A stretch of DNA of 64,000 nt from Theristus sp. LFF4_11 (GCA_030248135.1 JASANC010005762.1:1-64000); one strand, 5' to 3'. Positions 35,446 through 47,689 are shown, counted from the first letter of the stretch. Made by a program: numbers and translations. Notes: generated by a model from the letters alone, not told the origin.

Positions 35446-38062
35446 ACTTGTTAACCGTTTTTTTTGGACGTATCCATTGATTGTTAAAAATGATTTGTTA
35501 TGATTTGTGATTTGGTTCGTTTTCCGTTATTATGTTCTGGTGAACATTCGTTTTTTGTGATAAATTTACTGTCGTCTTGTGTTTGCTGAAATAAAACATG
35601 AAATGGACAGTTTCATTTTGATGGGTGAATCATTTTTGACAAATTCAAAAAGTTTCCCACCAATCTTGTTCCGTGTATTGCGTGGTATTGCCATGCGTTT
35701 GCGCTTCAGCTTATGTTTGTTTCTCACGTTCATTTTCGCTGTCAAGGTTTTCAAAAACAAGTCAACGCGGCGGCACAGTGTAAAAATGGTCTTCCGTTGC
35801 TAATTGCTGAAATTAATGGCAGACAGAAGGAAATGAGAAACAATTCAGATTATTGTGTTCAGTTAGTTGTTTCGACGACATTCCATAATAAGCTTCAATG
35901 AAGGTATAACCGAAATAGCAACTTTTCCGCTTGGGCGGCCAGTTCGGGTAAGCTGTTCGATTCGTTGACCTCAAAATTGCTGCCACTTGTTATGTAAATT
36001 TTATTCAAATTGCGAAGGACATCTATACTTCTGTACGAGTTTGTGACAGAAAAAAATCAAAGAAAAAAACTGCACTGAATTATTTATGAGGTGTTGACGG
36101 AGAAAAGTCATAAAAAATGTAACAACAATCAAGTATTTTCGAAGATGAGAGTTTTTTCCTTGCGGAATAATGCAACCTGCAGGTTTTTAAACGCTGGTCA
36201 TGGACAGATGTGCAACGAACGATAATAACAGATTCGTGTTTTTGTTAAACAATTTTCGCTTTTTCCGGTTGGTTGGTCAGTGAAATGAGCACAACCACAA
36301 ACTTGTTCACAAACCCATGGCCTGCATTCTTCACATATTTTGAGCTTAAGTTTCTGGTTTTCACATATCGTTTTAGTTTGGACATCTAATTCTTTTTCTT
36401 TATATGAAGACAACGTTTGGCAGTTGAGTTGCTTTTTTGGTTTTAAACTTTTTTTGCAGTATGTGGATCCAGTGGATGCACATCCGTTCATTAGTTTTAT
36501 AACTTCGTATCAAATCTTTCAATTTTTATAAATCTTCGTATCAAATCTTTCAATTTTTTTAAATAATAAGTCTTCTTGCTCCCAGACGCAGTTATTTTAA
36601 ACAACTTCAATATCCGTCATTAACTTATTTTGATTGATGATACCGCTGTTGATTATATTTTTCACGTTTCCGCAAAACTACTGTTTTCACTTTCTCACGC
36701 ACTAAAGTTTGTTTTTTGTGAAGTTTTTAAACGGAAAATTGCGTGGCGATTTTGGGTTTGACAAAAAATTACAATATCTTCGTCGTGTCGTTCGTATTGG
36801 CCCATTGCGCATTGTGACAGTCTTCGTCGTGTATGTTTTATGACTCTCTGAATCTGTCCATTTTTTGTCAGTTCACGAATGTTCGCACTTTTATGAAAAC
36901 AGAATTTATTATATTTTGCGTTTTCATTTCACGAATATGAGTTTTCACTCGAATATGAAAAATTAAAGTGACTATTGTAAACGAGTTCACTCACCATACT
37001 TATACGGCGTTAACAAAATACAGGTCATGCGCGTGTTCCATAAAACAATTTGTTTCGAATGTTTTCTTTGCGAAAAACAAGCGCAAACAACGGATACACG
37101 AGCGAATTGTAGCCCCATTTCAATAGTTTTTACCTTGATTTTTTGTCTCTGTTTCTGTCACTACCAGTTTCAAGGGTGTAATTTCAGTCTCCAAGACACG
37201 TGAATGAAAAAAAGGTGCAAACATAATTTTAGGATGTACAGCCGATTTGATGGTTACTCCCACACCTGTTGGCATTAAAACGTGTCCCGGTTGAAAAGGG
37301 CAATTTTTCACGCTGATTTTGCCGTTCGCTGCACATAAATTACATAAGATCACATTTATCTGTCTTATTGAGAACTTATTTAGGAAAAGATGTTGGATGG
37401 ATATCGCCTATTTGATTGTTGGGTTTCGCGGTTTAGTGAAGATACATGCATCGCGATTCGCATTAACATAACATATGTACATAGTACATACATGACATTG
37501 CTCATCGACCGGAAGCTGGCAATTCATACTTCGTATGACCATTGTATTAGCGTGCATGTTGTTCCATCGCTACTTCTCTCTGTTTTCTTTGACTCGTTCT
37601 GTTTACATTGCTAGTGATTGGACGAACATACAGATTTTCATTATTTCATGACATGACATACATGTAGTTGTTGTTACAGTGAACACGTGTCCTTATGCGA
37701 CCACTATTATAGTCGTATGTTCATGCATTTTGGTGGTATTGCACATATTATGTGTGGAGCACGTTGAAAAAGATCTGCATGCCCATGAGTCTCTGTTACT
37801 GATGACATTCTTGTTTTTTGGTGATCGATCACCTTGAGGCTATACTATGTACATGTAGTACACACGTTATGTCCTGTCATATATGCAGATAATTTATATG
37901 TTTATTTTATGGGAAGTTTAAAATATAGGTGTTGTAAATACACGCGCAGGGTTCAGCGTTATAACACGTTGGTCAATCAGTTTATTATTATCGGTTGTTG
38001 TCAAGTTTAAAACCACCGAGTTGTCCTATTCGCCCGACGACGTTCCACAGCACAGATCTGTC
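35446..38062. other. Intergenic region between GPN1 and the gprs-like gene
   Basis: GPN1 has AATAAA at 35590-35595. The rest is AT-rich with no recognisable exon, RNA gene or repeat copy. A duplicated ATAAATCTTCGTATCAAATC-type unit occurs at about 36507-36555. In-frame sequence extends some 60 nt upstream of the chosen gprs start, so an upstream exon of that gene may lie here. Confidence 0.5.
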
Positions 38063-41000
38063 ATGTCGTTCTGCGGTAGTCCGTGTCCGTCGGACAGCGG
38101 GATCGGCGAAAGGCTCACGGACGATGACGCGCATTCAAACAACTCGCAACCGCCGCAGGCGCCCACGTTCAGACAGTATGGCTTAAGCATTTCTTAACTA
38201 TGTACATTGTAAAGCCCATCCGGCTAATATATACAACCAGATGATTCGTTGTCTCACACTCGTGCATTCCGTGCAGTCGAACTCCGCCTCCACAGCAATG
38301 CCTGCACTGAATGCGGGCATCAGCCTATATTAGCCAGATGAACTGTACACACTATCGCGGTATAAAAGGTTTCTTTAAGTAACAATATATTCTTAACTAA
38401 AAAGCTCAACTTACTTTTCAGCTTAACAGTGAAGCTCAACTTGAAAGCTTAAAATTCCTCCAACTACTACCACAAATGATTGATTAGTTAAACGATTTGA
38501 AGTACAGTCGAACTTTATAACATATCCAACTAGCTGATTGGTTGGTGGTCACGCGTTGCATGGATTCTGTGCAAACCAAACTCCGCCTCCTCAGCAATTC
38601 ATGCACAGAATGCATGCGTCAACCAATCCGCTAGCTGGATATGTTATGGAGTTAGACTGTACAAAACAGTGAAAATTTGCAGAAACGCCGTCATCAGCAG
38701 CAGCGCCAGCGAACTGGCCGGTGTCCGCGAGCAACACGACGACGTCGACGGGCTGGTGCACGACCTGCGCTATCTGCTGGCGATGCCGGAGCTGTGCGAC
38801 GTCGTCCTGCTGTGCGGCACCGAACGGGCGCCCGTGTTTGCGGTCGGGGCGCTGCTCGCGGTTCGCAGCAGGTCTGGTTCGGTCGGGACATTCAGAATCC
38901 TACAGGCTTTCGCTGAAAAAACAATGTGGAATTTGTTCTGGAGCACAACTACTTGCGATCATACCGATTTAGAAACTCCCAGGAACACACGATACCCAAT
39001 GACGTTATGGACACGATATTCTTGCGTTTCACTCTCTTTACAATATTGTACTGTGAGTTCTGTAACGTTTTCTGTGAATTTTGAACATTGAACATTGCCC
39101 ATCAATCAGGATATTCTACAAACTGCTGCAACAATCTCCCACACGGTGCACCGCCACCACCAATGGCAACTCGCCAGCACAGCAGCGCCCGGACGATCGC
39201 AACGACGCGCGTCACCGGTCGCGTTCGTCCGTCAGCAACCGTCTGCACCAGTTGTTCTCGTCCCCATCTCTGCAGACCGCCAACCACCAGAACAAGAACC
39301 GCCTCACTGGCAACCAACGAACGTCGACCGCACGACGACCCGCGAAAGCGAACGAGGCGATGGTGCGTTTTGCCAATTTTTTTTCAAAGCCAACGACTTT
39401 TTTGCAGAAGCTTTGCTTTTCAATCGCAGCAGCGGCTTGTTGCGCAGGAGCAGGCGTTCGAGGAAAAGCGTGTGCTGATGATTGAGGAGTTTGATGCCGC
39501 CGTCGTGACGCAGCTCGTCACGTTCATCAACACCGGCAGGGCGCTGTTCGAGCCGGAGACCGTCATCGGTACGTTTTTTTGTATTGTGTATGACATATTT
39601 TTTCAAACGTGTCCCACTGAGATGACGTCATGTGCCGCCAAACATGCGCTTGCCGTTCAAAGCATACCAGACTTTCCGTTTAGCCGATTTCTTCCCGTAA
39701 ATAAATGGTGAATGTCGAATCAGTCACACCAAACTGACACTTTAGTACCTGTACACTTTGACAAACGGGCGTTTTTAAAAGCAAATGACGTCAATTTAGC
39801 TCGGACACGTTTGAATAAATCCACAATACCTTTTTTATTGGTTTCTGAGACTCAATGCGCGATTCATACTTGAAGCGGCGATTCAAAGTTGGTTAAGCGA
39901 TCCTGGTCCCTGAGATACGATCAGGTCACTGGGTTTGAATTGCCGCATCAAGCATAAAACTAATTGACTTTCGACACGTCTGTAAACGCAATGAGTCGCG
40001 GAACCAAAAGAGAAGATAATTCCAGCATTAACCATTATTACTGAGTTTAAAAATTTCGGTTGTCGTACCGACCGGTTGATCACTTATACTTGTTTTGCAC
40101 CACAGCGTGTGCCACATTTTCAGGTTTACTAAATGCGTCCGATCACTTCGCTATGGACGACCTTCGGAAAGCGTGCAGCACTGCCGCGAATCGTCTGATA
40201 TCGATCGAGAGCGCGTGCACGCTGCTCGCAACGGCTGAACGCTACGTTCATTATAAGGCGACCAAGATATATTTACAAAAGGTGCGACTTCAGTATATGC
40301 GACAAGCGTTATTGAAATGCTGTCTTTCTCTGCAAGTGCGCAAGCAAACGAATGAATCAATGAAAAATGAGAAAATCGATCATTCTTAACTCTCAACTAA
40401 CCATTACCTAATAAACGGGTTGACATGCCAAAAAACAACTTTCAAACGGGTTGACACGTCCACAAAACACCTTTCTAAACTTGTTAACATGACACGTCAA
40501 AAACTCCCGTGCAGATCTTCGAGTTCATCGACGAGCACGCCGAGGCGATCCTCGACCACGTCGACTTCGTGCGCCTGTCGTCGTCGATGGTCGAGCTGGT
40601 GCTGGCACGCAGCGGTCTCGTCGCCGGTGAACTACGGAAGTGGCGCGCGGCAGAGCGCTGGTGCGCTACGCAAATCGCTGTCGACGGTGCCTTGGGCGTG
40701 GCCGGACCGAATCGGACTGCACCCAGCAACCACCTCCAGCACCAGCACCACGTCGACATGCGCGTACTGATGATGCCGCTGGTGGCGCACATCGCGCTGC
40801 ACCGACTGCCGACCGGCGTGCTGCTGCACGAGCTGCGCCCGATGCAGGTGGTGCCCGACCAGGTGCTCATGATGGCGTTGGCCTATCAGGTTGGTCGTCG
40901 AGGCGGGATTAATTTATTATTTATTTATTTATTTTTTTTTAATATTTGAAGCACGCCCCCCCCACCGATTCCGGAAACCCGATGGTACCAAAGGTACCGA

Positions 41001-42993
41001 AGGTAATTGTTGTTGACAGAGACGTCGAACGGAAACAGCGGCCGTTTGCTAAGAGTTGTGGTGAGTGCATTTTTGTTAAATTGCCGATTCGCATTTTTTT
41101 GGCGAGTAGCTTTTGAGGAACGGCTTGGGTGGGCTGCAGCATGGTTGCGTTTATCCCTGCATGCGTTGCAGCACAAATCAAAACGAACACAACCACTCTT
41201 CAACCAAGTGTGCGTTTCTATTGAGGCGGGTCGACTGAATGATAACTGGATCGGTTCTACACTGAATTTCAATGCGCCACTCGAGTTTCGTCAAGCTCTG
41301 CTGTTTTTCCCATCCAAATATGATGTACGTACAGTATATTGGGTCGCACCTAGCGAGCATAATCTCCCGCCTCCTCAGTTCTATTCTCATTCATGTCTCG
41401 ATGTTCACGAAAGCTCGATTACAAGTGGTGCATTATTATTATAACTAGCACTGCGTCATGTATTTGATTAATTGTTCAATAAGTTTTTGTAAAGACCGCT
41501 GACCGAGCGTTACCGATTTTACTTTTGCCAGACTTATTTACGAACAATATAAAAGCAAGTTTTTGCACAGTTACATATGTCATAGACACCAATTAACAAT
41601 GGAGAACTGTTAGACAGTTAGTCACAAGCCATGAGCACCACGCGGTAAACAGATTTCTTTCATGTTAAAGTATTTCCATTTAAAAAATCACATGAATACT
41701 TTGATATGACTAAGCTTGAAAGATCGCAAATAGCGACATTCCGAACAACGAAAAATTTAAGTGAGTCGAAGTAAAAAGTAATTACGGTGTAATTGTGTCA
41801 AAAGGGCAAGAAATTGAAATTGTCAAAAAAGGTTGCAGTAGCAATAACATTAACGACGACGTCTTCGAAAACATTTTGTATGAAAACATTTTGCACAAAA
41901 ATCAGTAACCGCGAACATTTTCGGATAACGTGCCATTTGTGACGAGTGGAGCAAGGGTGTATTCGCAATCAGTGTGCAAGCCACGCTCAGCACAGTGAAC
42001 AAAGCAATGATGGTCTTGTCGATTTTGGTTAACCCACTACCAAGAGATAGTTGGCCCCAATTCAGTGTGCCGAAGGTCTGATGGAAGCTGAATAGTTTGT
42101 GGTTAGCACAGGAGATAGCCGATGCATCATACACTAATGTCTGCTTTCCCACATCGCCATAGGGCATCTCAGACCAACAGACATCGCCGGTCGTTGTTCG
42201 GCACTGCGCGGAGTAGACAACCGCCCGGCCTGGATAAACATAAGCTCTACAATTGCTGCCTGGGCTCTTTTGCCAAAGCGGAGCCAGGGATGCCAGGAAA
42301 CCATCGTGTGTCGCAGTGGCAGACGTATCTGGCAGAAGCAGAATGACCAATGAGTGAATCACTTGGATCCGATTTGACCGATCTGGGTTACACTTGCTCG
42401 AGCACAGGTCATCAGAGGGTTTGCACGGACTCATGTCAAATGCTGCTGGGTCTTGGACATTGATGAGTTAAGAGCCAAGAAATAGTAATCATCGTTGGTT
42501 GAGCTCGCAGGGGCCGCTGACCGAGCGTTACCGATTTTACTTTTGCCAGACTGATTTACGAACAATATAAAAGCAAGTTTAACACAGTTATATATATCAC
42601 AGACAACAATCAACAGTGGAGAACTGTTAGACAGTTAGTCACAAGCCATAAGCACATATCTATTCAGGCGGTAAACAGATTTCTTTCATGTTAAAGTATT
42701 TCCATTTATAAATCACATGAATACTTTGATATGACTAAGCTTGAAAGATCGCAAATAGCGACAGTTTTACTAAATAGTGAAAACGAGTCAAATCGGGCAA
42801 CCACTTGCAGGCTGACCCAGCTTGTGTTGATCAACAGAATCTGCCGGCGCCGACGACGGCAAACGCCCGAGGCAGCGGTCGCCCACGGCTGTCGTTTCGG
42901 TCGAAAAGCTACGACGATTTGCGATATGAGTCGATCATGCGGCATCAACTGATAAACGACGACGAGGCAAATGGTTCAACCATGTTCATGTGA
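38063..42993 (+). CDS. gprs: BTB-BACK domain protein, similar to Drosophila gprs (serine-enriched protein)
   Basis: Exons: 38063-38175, 38683-38871, 39110-39362, 39430-39568, 40124-40281, 40515-40889, 41022-41060, 42811-42993, giving 482 aa. The N-terminus carries SFCGSPCPSDSGIGERL. The BTB fold begins MPELCDVVLLCGTERAPVFA then VRSRIFYKLLQ, and is interrupted by about 80 Ser/Asn/Arg-rich residues. It then resumes with VLMIEEFDAAVVTQLVTFI and LNASDHFAMDDLRKAC. A BACK-like region follows (SACTLLATAERY, IFEFIDEHAEAIL, LRKWRAAERWC). The C-terminus has RLSFRSKSYDDLRYE. BTB-BACK proteins usually act as dimeric cullin-3 adaptors; the role of gprs itself is poorly known. The open frame continues upstream of the ATG, so the start is provisional. 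The 39-nt exon 7 is supported by phase only. The last intron (1.75 kb) contains an antisense ORF. Confidence 0.8.
38504..38661. mobile_element. Pogo-like MITE (family C) before gprs exon 2
   Basis: The arms start TACAGTCGAACTTTATAACA and end TGTTATGGAGTTAGACTGTA. Inside are CTAGCTGATTGGTTGG and CAACCAATCCGCTAG, with a core GCAAACCAAACTCCGCC. It ends only about 20 bp upstream of gprs exon 2, so it may overlap the acceptor's branch region. A partial sister copy lies at about 38270-38345. Confidence 0.7.
41496..41738 (+). repeat. Direct repeat, left copy (243 bp)
   Basis: It runs from CCGCTGACCGAGCGTTACCG to AAGATCGCAAATAGCGACA and is about 90% identical by eye to 42514-42763. Similarity stops abruptly at both ends. 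It lies in the last gprs intron. Confidence 0.85.
41850..42434 (-). CDS. Unrecognised 194-codon ORF, antisense in a gprs intron
   Basis: I do not recognise this protein. The frame is unusually long for intronic DNA of this composition, starts with ATG and ends in a basic run (CFRRRRR). It has many cysteines in its first half (MSPCKPSDDLCSSKC, NCRAY, QCRTTTGDVCW) and a hydrophobic stretch TIIALFTVLSVACTLIAN at about residues 138-155 that could span a membrane. No signal peptide is clear, although IQVIHSLVILLLP lies near the N-terminus. It sits between two 245-bp direct repeats. It may be a nested gene, an exon of a longer gene, or a mobile-element cargo. Confidence 0.35.
   Translation of the reverse strand: MSPCKPSDDLCSSKCNPDRSNRIQVIHSLVILLLPDTSATATHDGFLASLAPLWQKSPGSNCRAYVYPGRAVVYSAQCRTTTGDVCWSEMPYGDVGKQTLVYDASAISCANHKLFSFHQTFGTLNWGQLSLGSGLTKIDKTIIALFTVLSVACTLIANTPLLHSSQMARYPKMFAVTDFCAKCFHTKCFRRRRR
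42514..42763 (+). repeat. Direct repeat, right copy (250 bp)
   Basis: Partner of 41496-41738. It ends about 48 bp upstream of the last gprs exon. It may therefore include the native acceptor-side intron sequence, with the left copy the derived one. Confidence 0.85.
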
Positions 42994-43466
42994 TTGCAAC
43001 GTTTTAACCGTGATGAATTTGCGTAACATTTTGACATTGGTAAACTTATGTTTTACTCTTGTTGCTGTTGTTTGTCGTTTTCTGTTTTTTATGATGAACA
43101 AACTATTTAAGTTAACATTTTAAAGTTTCTCAACGATGAGTTACAGTGTAAAGACTATTGAAATACAATAGATATTTTCAAGTAGAACCGGAATACGCGT
43201 TTTTGTTGTTTGTTTGTCAGTGTGGCGAAACACAACACACACTACATGTATTTGTTATTCCTGAACATGAATGGAGGAAAGTAAACTATTTATATTTGAA
43301 CAATGGTGATTGATGATCACATGATACCTACCAATCGACATGGTCGACAAAAAACGGTTAAAAATTTAAAAAAAAACAAAATCACAGCTACTGTACATGC
43401 AAAATGGAGATGCTAAAGAAAGAGATTCGTTGGTGGCGGTCTGCCGAATTCCGTGATTCGCTCGCA
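42994..43466. other. Convergent 3' spacer between gprs and the CCK-type receptor
   Basis: This 470-bp AT-rich spacer must contain both 3' UTR ends. I found no canonical AATAAA for either strand here. A variant AATACA at about 43160 may serve gprs. Confidence 0.4.
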
Positions 43467-46400
43467 TCAGACCTCATCCGAGCTTTCACGATCAGTGGCG
43501 TGCAGGCGTTTCTCCTGTTCACTATACACGTGCAGCACAATTTGTTGGTCGGTCACACCATAGTTCTGATTTCTCGCGCCATTGTTATCACTGTTTTTCG
43601 CGGTATCATTATTATTGTTGTTGTTGAGTCCGTTTCGAGCATCCGAATGAGTGTTCTCTAACATTGCGTCGGTCGACAATCGATCGACCTCAAACTCGGA
43701 CGTCTTCTCCTCCACAACGGACAGCTCTCGATTGCACTGTGAGATTCGTCGGTGTCTATTACCGTTGACAGATGGCATCATTGACAATGAATGATCAACT
43801 TTTGTTTCTTCAATCGTGCTGTCGACAATCGAGACTTTCTGACTGTGGTTCACAGCCGATACGGAGAGTTTCGTGGTGTTCGTCGTTGGACGATGCGTAT
43901 TTCCATTATAGAGGTTGGAACTGGTGCCTGAAAAAACGGCTGTAGAAAATTGGATTGTTGTTGATAGTTGATGAATTTACACCGTCGTTTTCACTGTATC
44001 TATCTACACTTTCATTTCGTTTTAAAAAACCGTACACACGGATAGAAAAACATATCCTACATGTTGATTTCACCGCCTGTTACGCTTCAGCTGTACGGCT
44101 TATCCCCCGTGGCCTGGTGGTAGTGCGTCAGACTACAGTCTGTGCGCTCGGGGGATCGAGCCCCGCCGAGGGGTGTATAGGCACTTAATGACAGAGAAAA
44201 CTCGATGGGCGCCCTACTCAATGGCGTTCTGTACGCTTCTCTGGGTTAGCCCTGGCTAAAAACATCGCCTAAGAATCCCAACAACAACAACAACAAAAAG
44301 TCCCATTTTGTGCTCACAGACTTTTCGAAACGACAATGATAACAATCCAAGCAATCCATTACGCCTCACTCACCAATCTGCGGCGGTAGCGTGCCAGCGA
44401 GCAGCTGCACCGGCACCGGTGTGTTCGGCGTCGCCGGATTCACGCTCGTGCAACCGAGCAGATACAGCGCGGCGTGGCGGAATTTCTCGTTCAGGAAGCA
44501 GTACGTGATCGGATTGCAACAGGAGGAGATGTAGGCAAGACAGAGGAACGCAGTGTTGAGTTTATATTTGCGCATGAAGCGGACGACCGTCTGTAGACCG
44601 ACGATGGTGGGATCCAACCGGTGGACGCTCACGAGGATCAGGCTGAGGTACAGCGGAGTCCAGCAGACGAAGAACTCGATGACGACGGCGACCAGCATCA
44701 CGATCACGCGCTTCTTCGCGAGCAGCGATTTCTCCGTGTGCGTGCCTGCGCGTCAGTTGTCATTTCACGGTTTTTTTTCACTTCTGTCCATTTCCACAGT
44801 CAAACTCTAAATTGTCGGCTGTCAGCTGATTGGTCGGTGATCACGTGATGTATGATGCATGCTTTCTGTGTCGGTGTTGCTGTGGAGTGGAGCTGTCTGT
44901 GCTGCACAGAAGCGTGCGACACGACGATCACCAACCAATCAGCTGCTTGTTGATAATTTAGAGTTCGACTGTAGCTTACATCTCGGTTCAGATCAACAGC
45001 AAATTGACAATCGTTCACAGCTAGTGAACGTCAGTCGATACGCTAAAAACCGACGTTTCAGATGCTTCAATAATAAAACAAGCACGAATACAAAACAAAA
45101 CAAAACAGTCACATACTTCTCAGACTGACACCGCGCGCTTGCGGCGTCTGTTGGTGATCCATCGTGGACCGTCTCGACGATATCGTCGCTGAAGCGGTCT
45201 TATGCGCCACATAGCGACGGTTGTATTCCTTGGTTCTGCGCGGTTGTTGTTCGTACCTTGGGGAGCCGGCGGAGTTGCCGCTGCTCACGCTACCATTCGC
45301 ATTGTCCTGAAACAGTGGCACGTTTGAATTGTTATCATTGTGAATAACTAAACTATGGCGTCAGGTATATGCCCGGTGTTCATCGGATTGACGAGTCCTG
45401 GTGTCTACCTGGTGAAACCACAAACAGCGAACGATATATGGATTGGTGTTGAAATACGCGCAGTCGAACTCTAAACTATTGGCTGTCAGCTGATTGGTTG
45501 GTGATAACGTGATGCATGCATTCAATGCGGACAACTGCTGCGGAGGTATGGAGTCTGCCCGGCTCATGAAAGCAAGCATCACGCGCGATCACCGACCAAT
45601 CAGCTGACAGCCAAGCAATTTAGAGTTCGACAGTAATATCTTTCATTTTGGTCCTGCGTCTCAATGCGCGCATAAATGGGTAAGCAGTCTCATGTACGAC
45701 GCGGGAATTCAAATTGGCAAAGGGATCCGAGTTCCCTAAATAAGGCCGCGTCACTTAGATTATTCTGAATTACCACATAAAGATTGAAACAAGTTTCCTT
45801 TCACGTCCGCAACCGCATTGAGTCGCAGGTCTTAAAGAAAAGACGATAGTAAAAAAATCAATCAAATCGCTCGTTCCCAAAAAAACGAAACCCCGAACCG
45901 GCGATATCGCGGTGTCCTGCTCGCTCCACTCATGCAGCGGCGAGTTCGGCGCAGGACCGTTCGACTGATCGTTTGCTCGATTTCTCAGCTTCTTGCGCGA
46001 CATCGCCGTGCTCATTTTGCTGACCAGCCGATGCAGCTGGTAGTGGGCGCCCGAGCGACGGACACTGCCGAACTCGCTTTGATCGTCCGTTGTGTCTTCT
46101 GAATGGTCGGGTTTTGTTTGTTTGTTGGTTCTGCGACTTTACAGTCAATCTGGAACTTATATGCAACATGACGTAATGGCCAACCAATCAGCGCTGAGAA
46201 TTGCTATGACCAACCAATCAGCGCTGAGAATTGCTATGACCAACCAATCAGCTGGTTGAGTATGTTTCAGAGTTTTTTTTGTATTTATTTCAATAATTTC
46301 AAACGACGAACCATTCTGAACGAGTTGCTCCTGTTCGAGCAGCATTCCCTGGCGCAGCGAGTAGATCACCATCGCATACAGTACGACCATGATGATGGCG

Positions 46401-47689
46401 GGTATCAGAAACAGCACGACCGTGATGTAGACCTGGTTGATGACGTTGATGTACATGAACTCCTCTATGAACACTGGCCGACAATTCCAGTTGCCGGCGT
46501 CGAGTTGCACAGCGTGCATCAGAAATAGATTCTGTAGATTGCACGCGAACGAGATCAGCCAGACGAGGCCCATCATACGCCATGCGTGTGCCTTTGTCTG
46601 CAGGAAAGAAAGCAGGGTACATTTGGGTAAAGTACAGAACATTTTTTACAGAATACAGAGCACATGTGAAATTTTGAATTGTGGTGAGCGATATCCTGAG
46701 AAAAAACATGTTGTTTCATTTTGCAAAAGCATTGTGTCCGTGTCCCGGAATATGAATGAAAATTAATAAACTTTTATGTTCGGGACATCGTGCGCGACAG
46801 GACACGAAGCGGTACACGCCACCAAACACAAGTTCGGACACTTTTTAGCGTGAAAGGTTGTATTTTTTAATAGTAAAGATCTCCGTCGTTCATGTCGTTT
46901 TACCTGCCAATGTCTCGAGTGCAGAGGACGACAAATCGCGTAGTATCGTTCCACTGCAATGACGGTGAGCGTGTACAGGCTGGCCGTCACGGCAACAGCT
47001 GGAAATTTTCGATTCAAAATTTAACGAACTTTACTAAATTTTGAAAATCACAAGATAATAATTCCAATTGCTGTTTTTCAATCAGCCAGCAGTTTCATGT
47101 GATTCATCTGGTGGCAACCATCCAGGACTTCTTGAATGAGTTTTTGGTAATGGACTACAAAAATGGCATCGTCATTGTTCCAGATACATAACATGCGAGT
47201 ATTCATGAAACAAAAAAAAATTTCACGAAAAAAAATAGACGCACGCTGCAAGTACGCGAGCAGCGGACACGCGAACGTCGGAAACACGAAACACCGCAGC
47301 AGTATGGCGGTCAATGTCGGCGGCATACAAACGACGCTGAGCATCAAATCAGCGACGGCCAGATTCAACAAGTAGACGTTCGTGATCGTTCGCATCCACT
47401 TCTGCCGCGTGATGATCACGATCACGAAGCTGTTGCCGACGACCGACAAGAGGAAAATGACGGCGAACACGACGATCATGACGACGTTTTCGGTGCTGGC
47501 GGCCATTTGGCAGATCGCTGGTTTTGTCGCGTTCAAGGCGTCATGCACCGGCGGCATTTCGAGGAACGCCGCCGTGGAATTGCGCTGGTCGCCGTCGAAA
47601 CTGGCCGGGCGTCGCGTGAACTCGACGAAGCTTGCAGTGATGTTGCCGAACTGGAATGGAATTGGTGGCTCGCTCGTGCTGGCGGCCAT
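43467..47689 (-). CDS. Cholecystokinin/sulfakinin-type neuropeptide receptor (class A GPCR)
   Basis: Exons, 5' to 3' on the minus strand: 47689-47245, 46998-46904, 46597-46312, 46098-45899, 45306-45117, 44745-44374, 43927-43467, giving 682 aa with phases matching throughout. The extracellular N-terminus has NIT, NST and NAT glycosylation sites. TM1 shows GNSFVIVII, TM2 LAVADLML, TM3 ends ERYYAICRPL, ECL2 contains NWNCRP, TM6 reads EFFVCWTPL and TM7 SSCCNPITYCF. A cysteine in LYLLGC is a likely palmitoylation site. A very long third cytoplasmic loop (about 150 residues, Ser/Arg-rich) and a long C-tail rich in Asn fit the CCK/sulfakinin receptor family (CKR in nematodes). It should bind a CCK/sulfakinin-like peptide and couple to Gq or Gs. 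Orthology to this family rather than a neighbouring peptide receptor is inferred from motifs. Confidence 0.85.
44104..44300 (+). mobile_element. tRNA-derived SINE, full-length copy
   Basis: It begins CCCGTGGCCTGGTGGTAGTG, containing an RNA polymerase III A-box-like TGGCCTGGTGG. A B-box-like GGATCGAGCCC follows about 45 bp on. A unique body (ACAGAGAAAACTCGATGGGC) leads to a (CAA)n tail. This is standard tRNA-SINE architecture. Minus-strand copies lie at 23420-23546 and 60505-60668. It sits in the last intron of the CCK-type receptor. Confidence 0.8.
44797..44974. mobile_element. Pogo-like MITE (family C) in a receptor intron
   Basis: The ends ACAGTCAAACTCTAAATTG and AATTTAGAGTTCGACTGTA enclose CAGCTGATTGGTCGG, GATCACGTGATGTATG and a distal CCAACCAATCAGCTG. 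It lies between receptor exons 5 and 6. Confidence 0.75.
45461..45634. mobile_element. Pogo-like MITE (family C) in a receptor intron
   Basis: The ends GCAGTCGAACTCTAAAC and AATTTAGAGTTCGACAGT enclose CAGCTGATTGGTTGG and CCGACCAATCAGCTG. It lies between receptor exons 4 and 5. Confidence 0.75.
46178..46256. repeat. 31-bp tandem repeat containing CCAATCAGC
   Basis: The unit CCAACCAATCAGCGCTGAG plus AATTGCTATGA is repeated two and a half times in the receptor intron between exons 3 and 4. It seems derived from a MITE arm. Confidence 0.8.
46783..46846 (-). repeat. Dispersed repeat with GTGTCC motifs (family E), copy 1
   Basis: The minus strand reads GTCCGAACTTGTGTTTGGTG, then GCGTGTACCGCTTCGTGTCC, closely matching 62106-62172 on the plus strand. 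A related but weaker stretch is near 58.1-58.3 kb. It is probably a MITE arm. It lies in receptor intron 2. Confidence 0.5.

Noticed and set aside
38694..38891. Arg/Ala/Pro-rich frames on both strands around 38.7-38.9 kb and 40.5-40.9 kb
   Set aside because: These are shadows of GC-rich gprs exons in other frames. The exon frames alone match the BTB family and splice in phase.
41496..42763. Complete LTR retrotransposon
   Set aside because: The repeats lack TG...CA ends and I see no 4-6 bp target duplication, primer-binding site or Gag/Pol motif. Kept as direct repeats with an orphan ORF.
44104..44180. Functional tRNA gene
   Set aside because: The tRNA-like head is part of a dispersed SINE and the acceptor stem does not pair.
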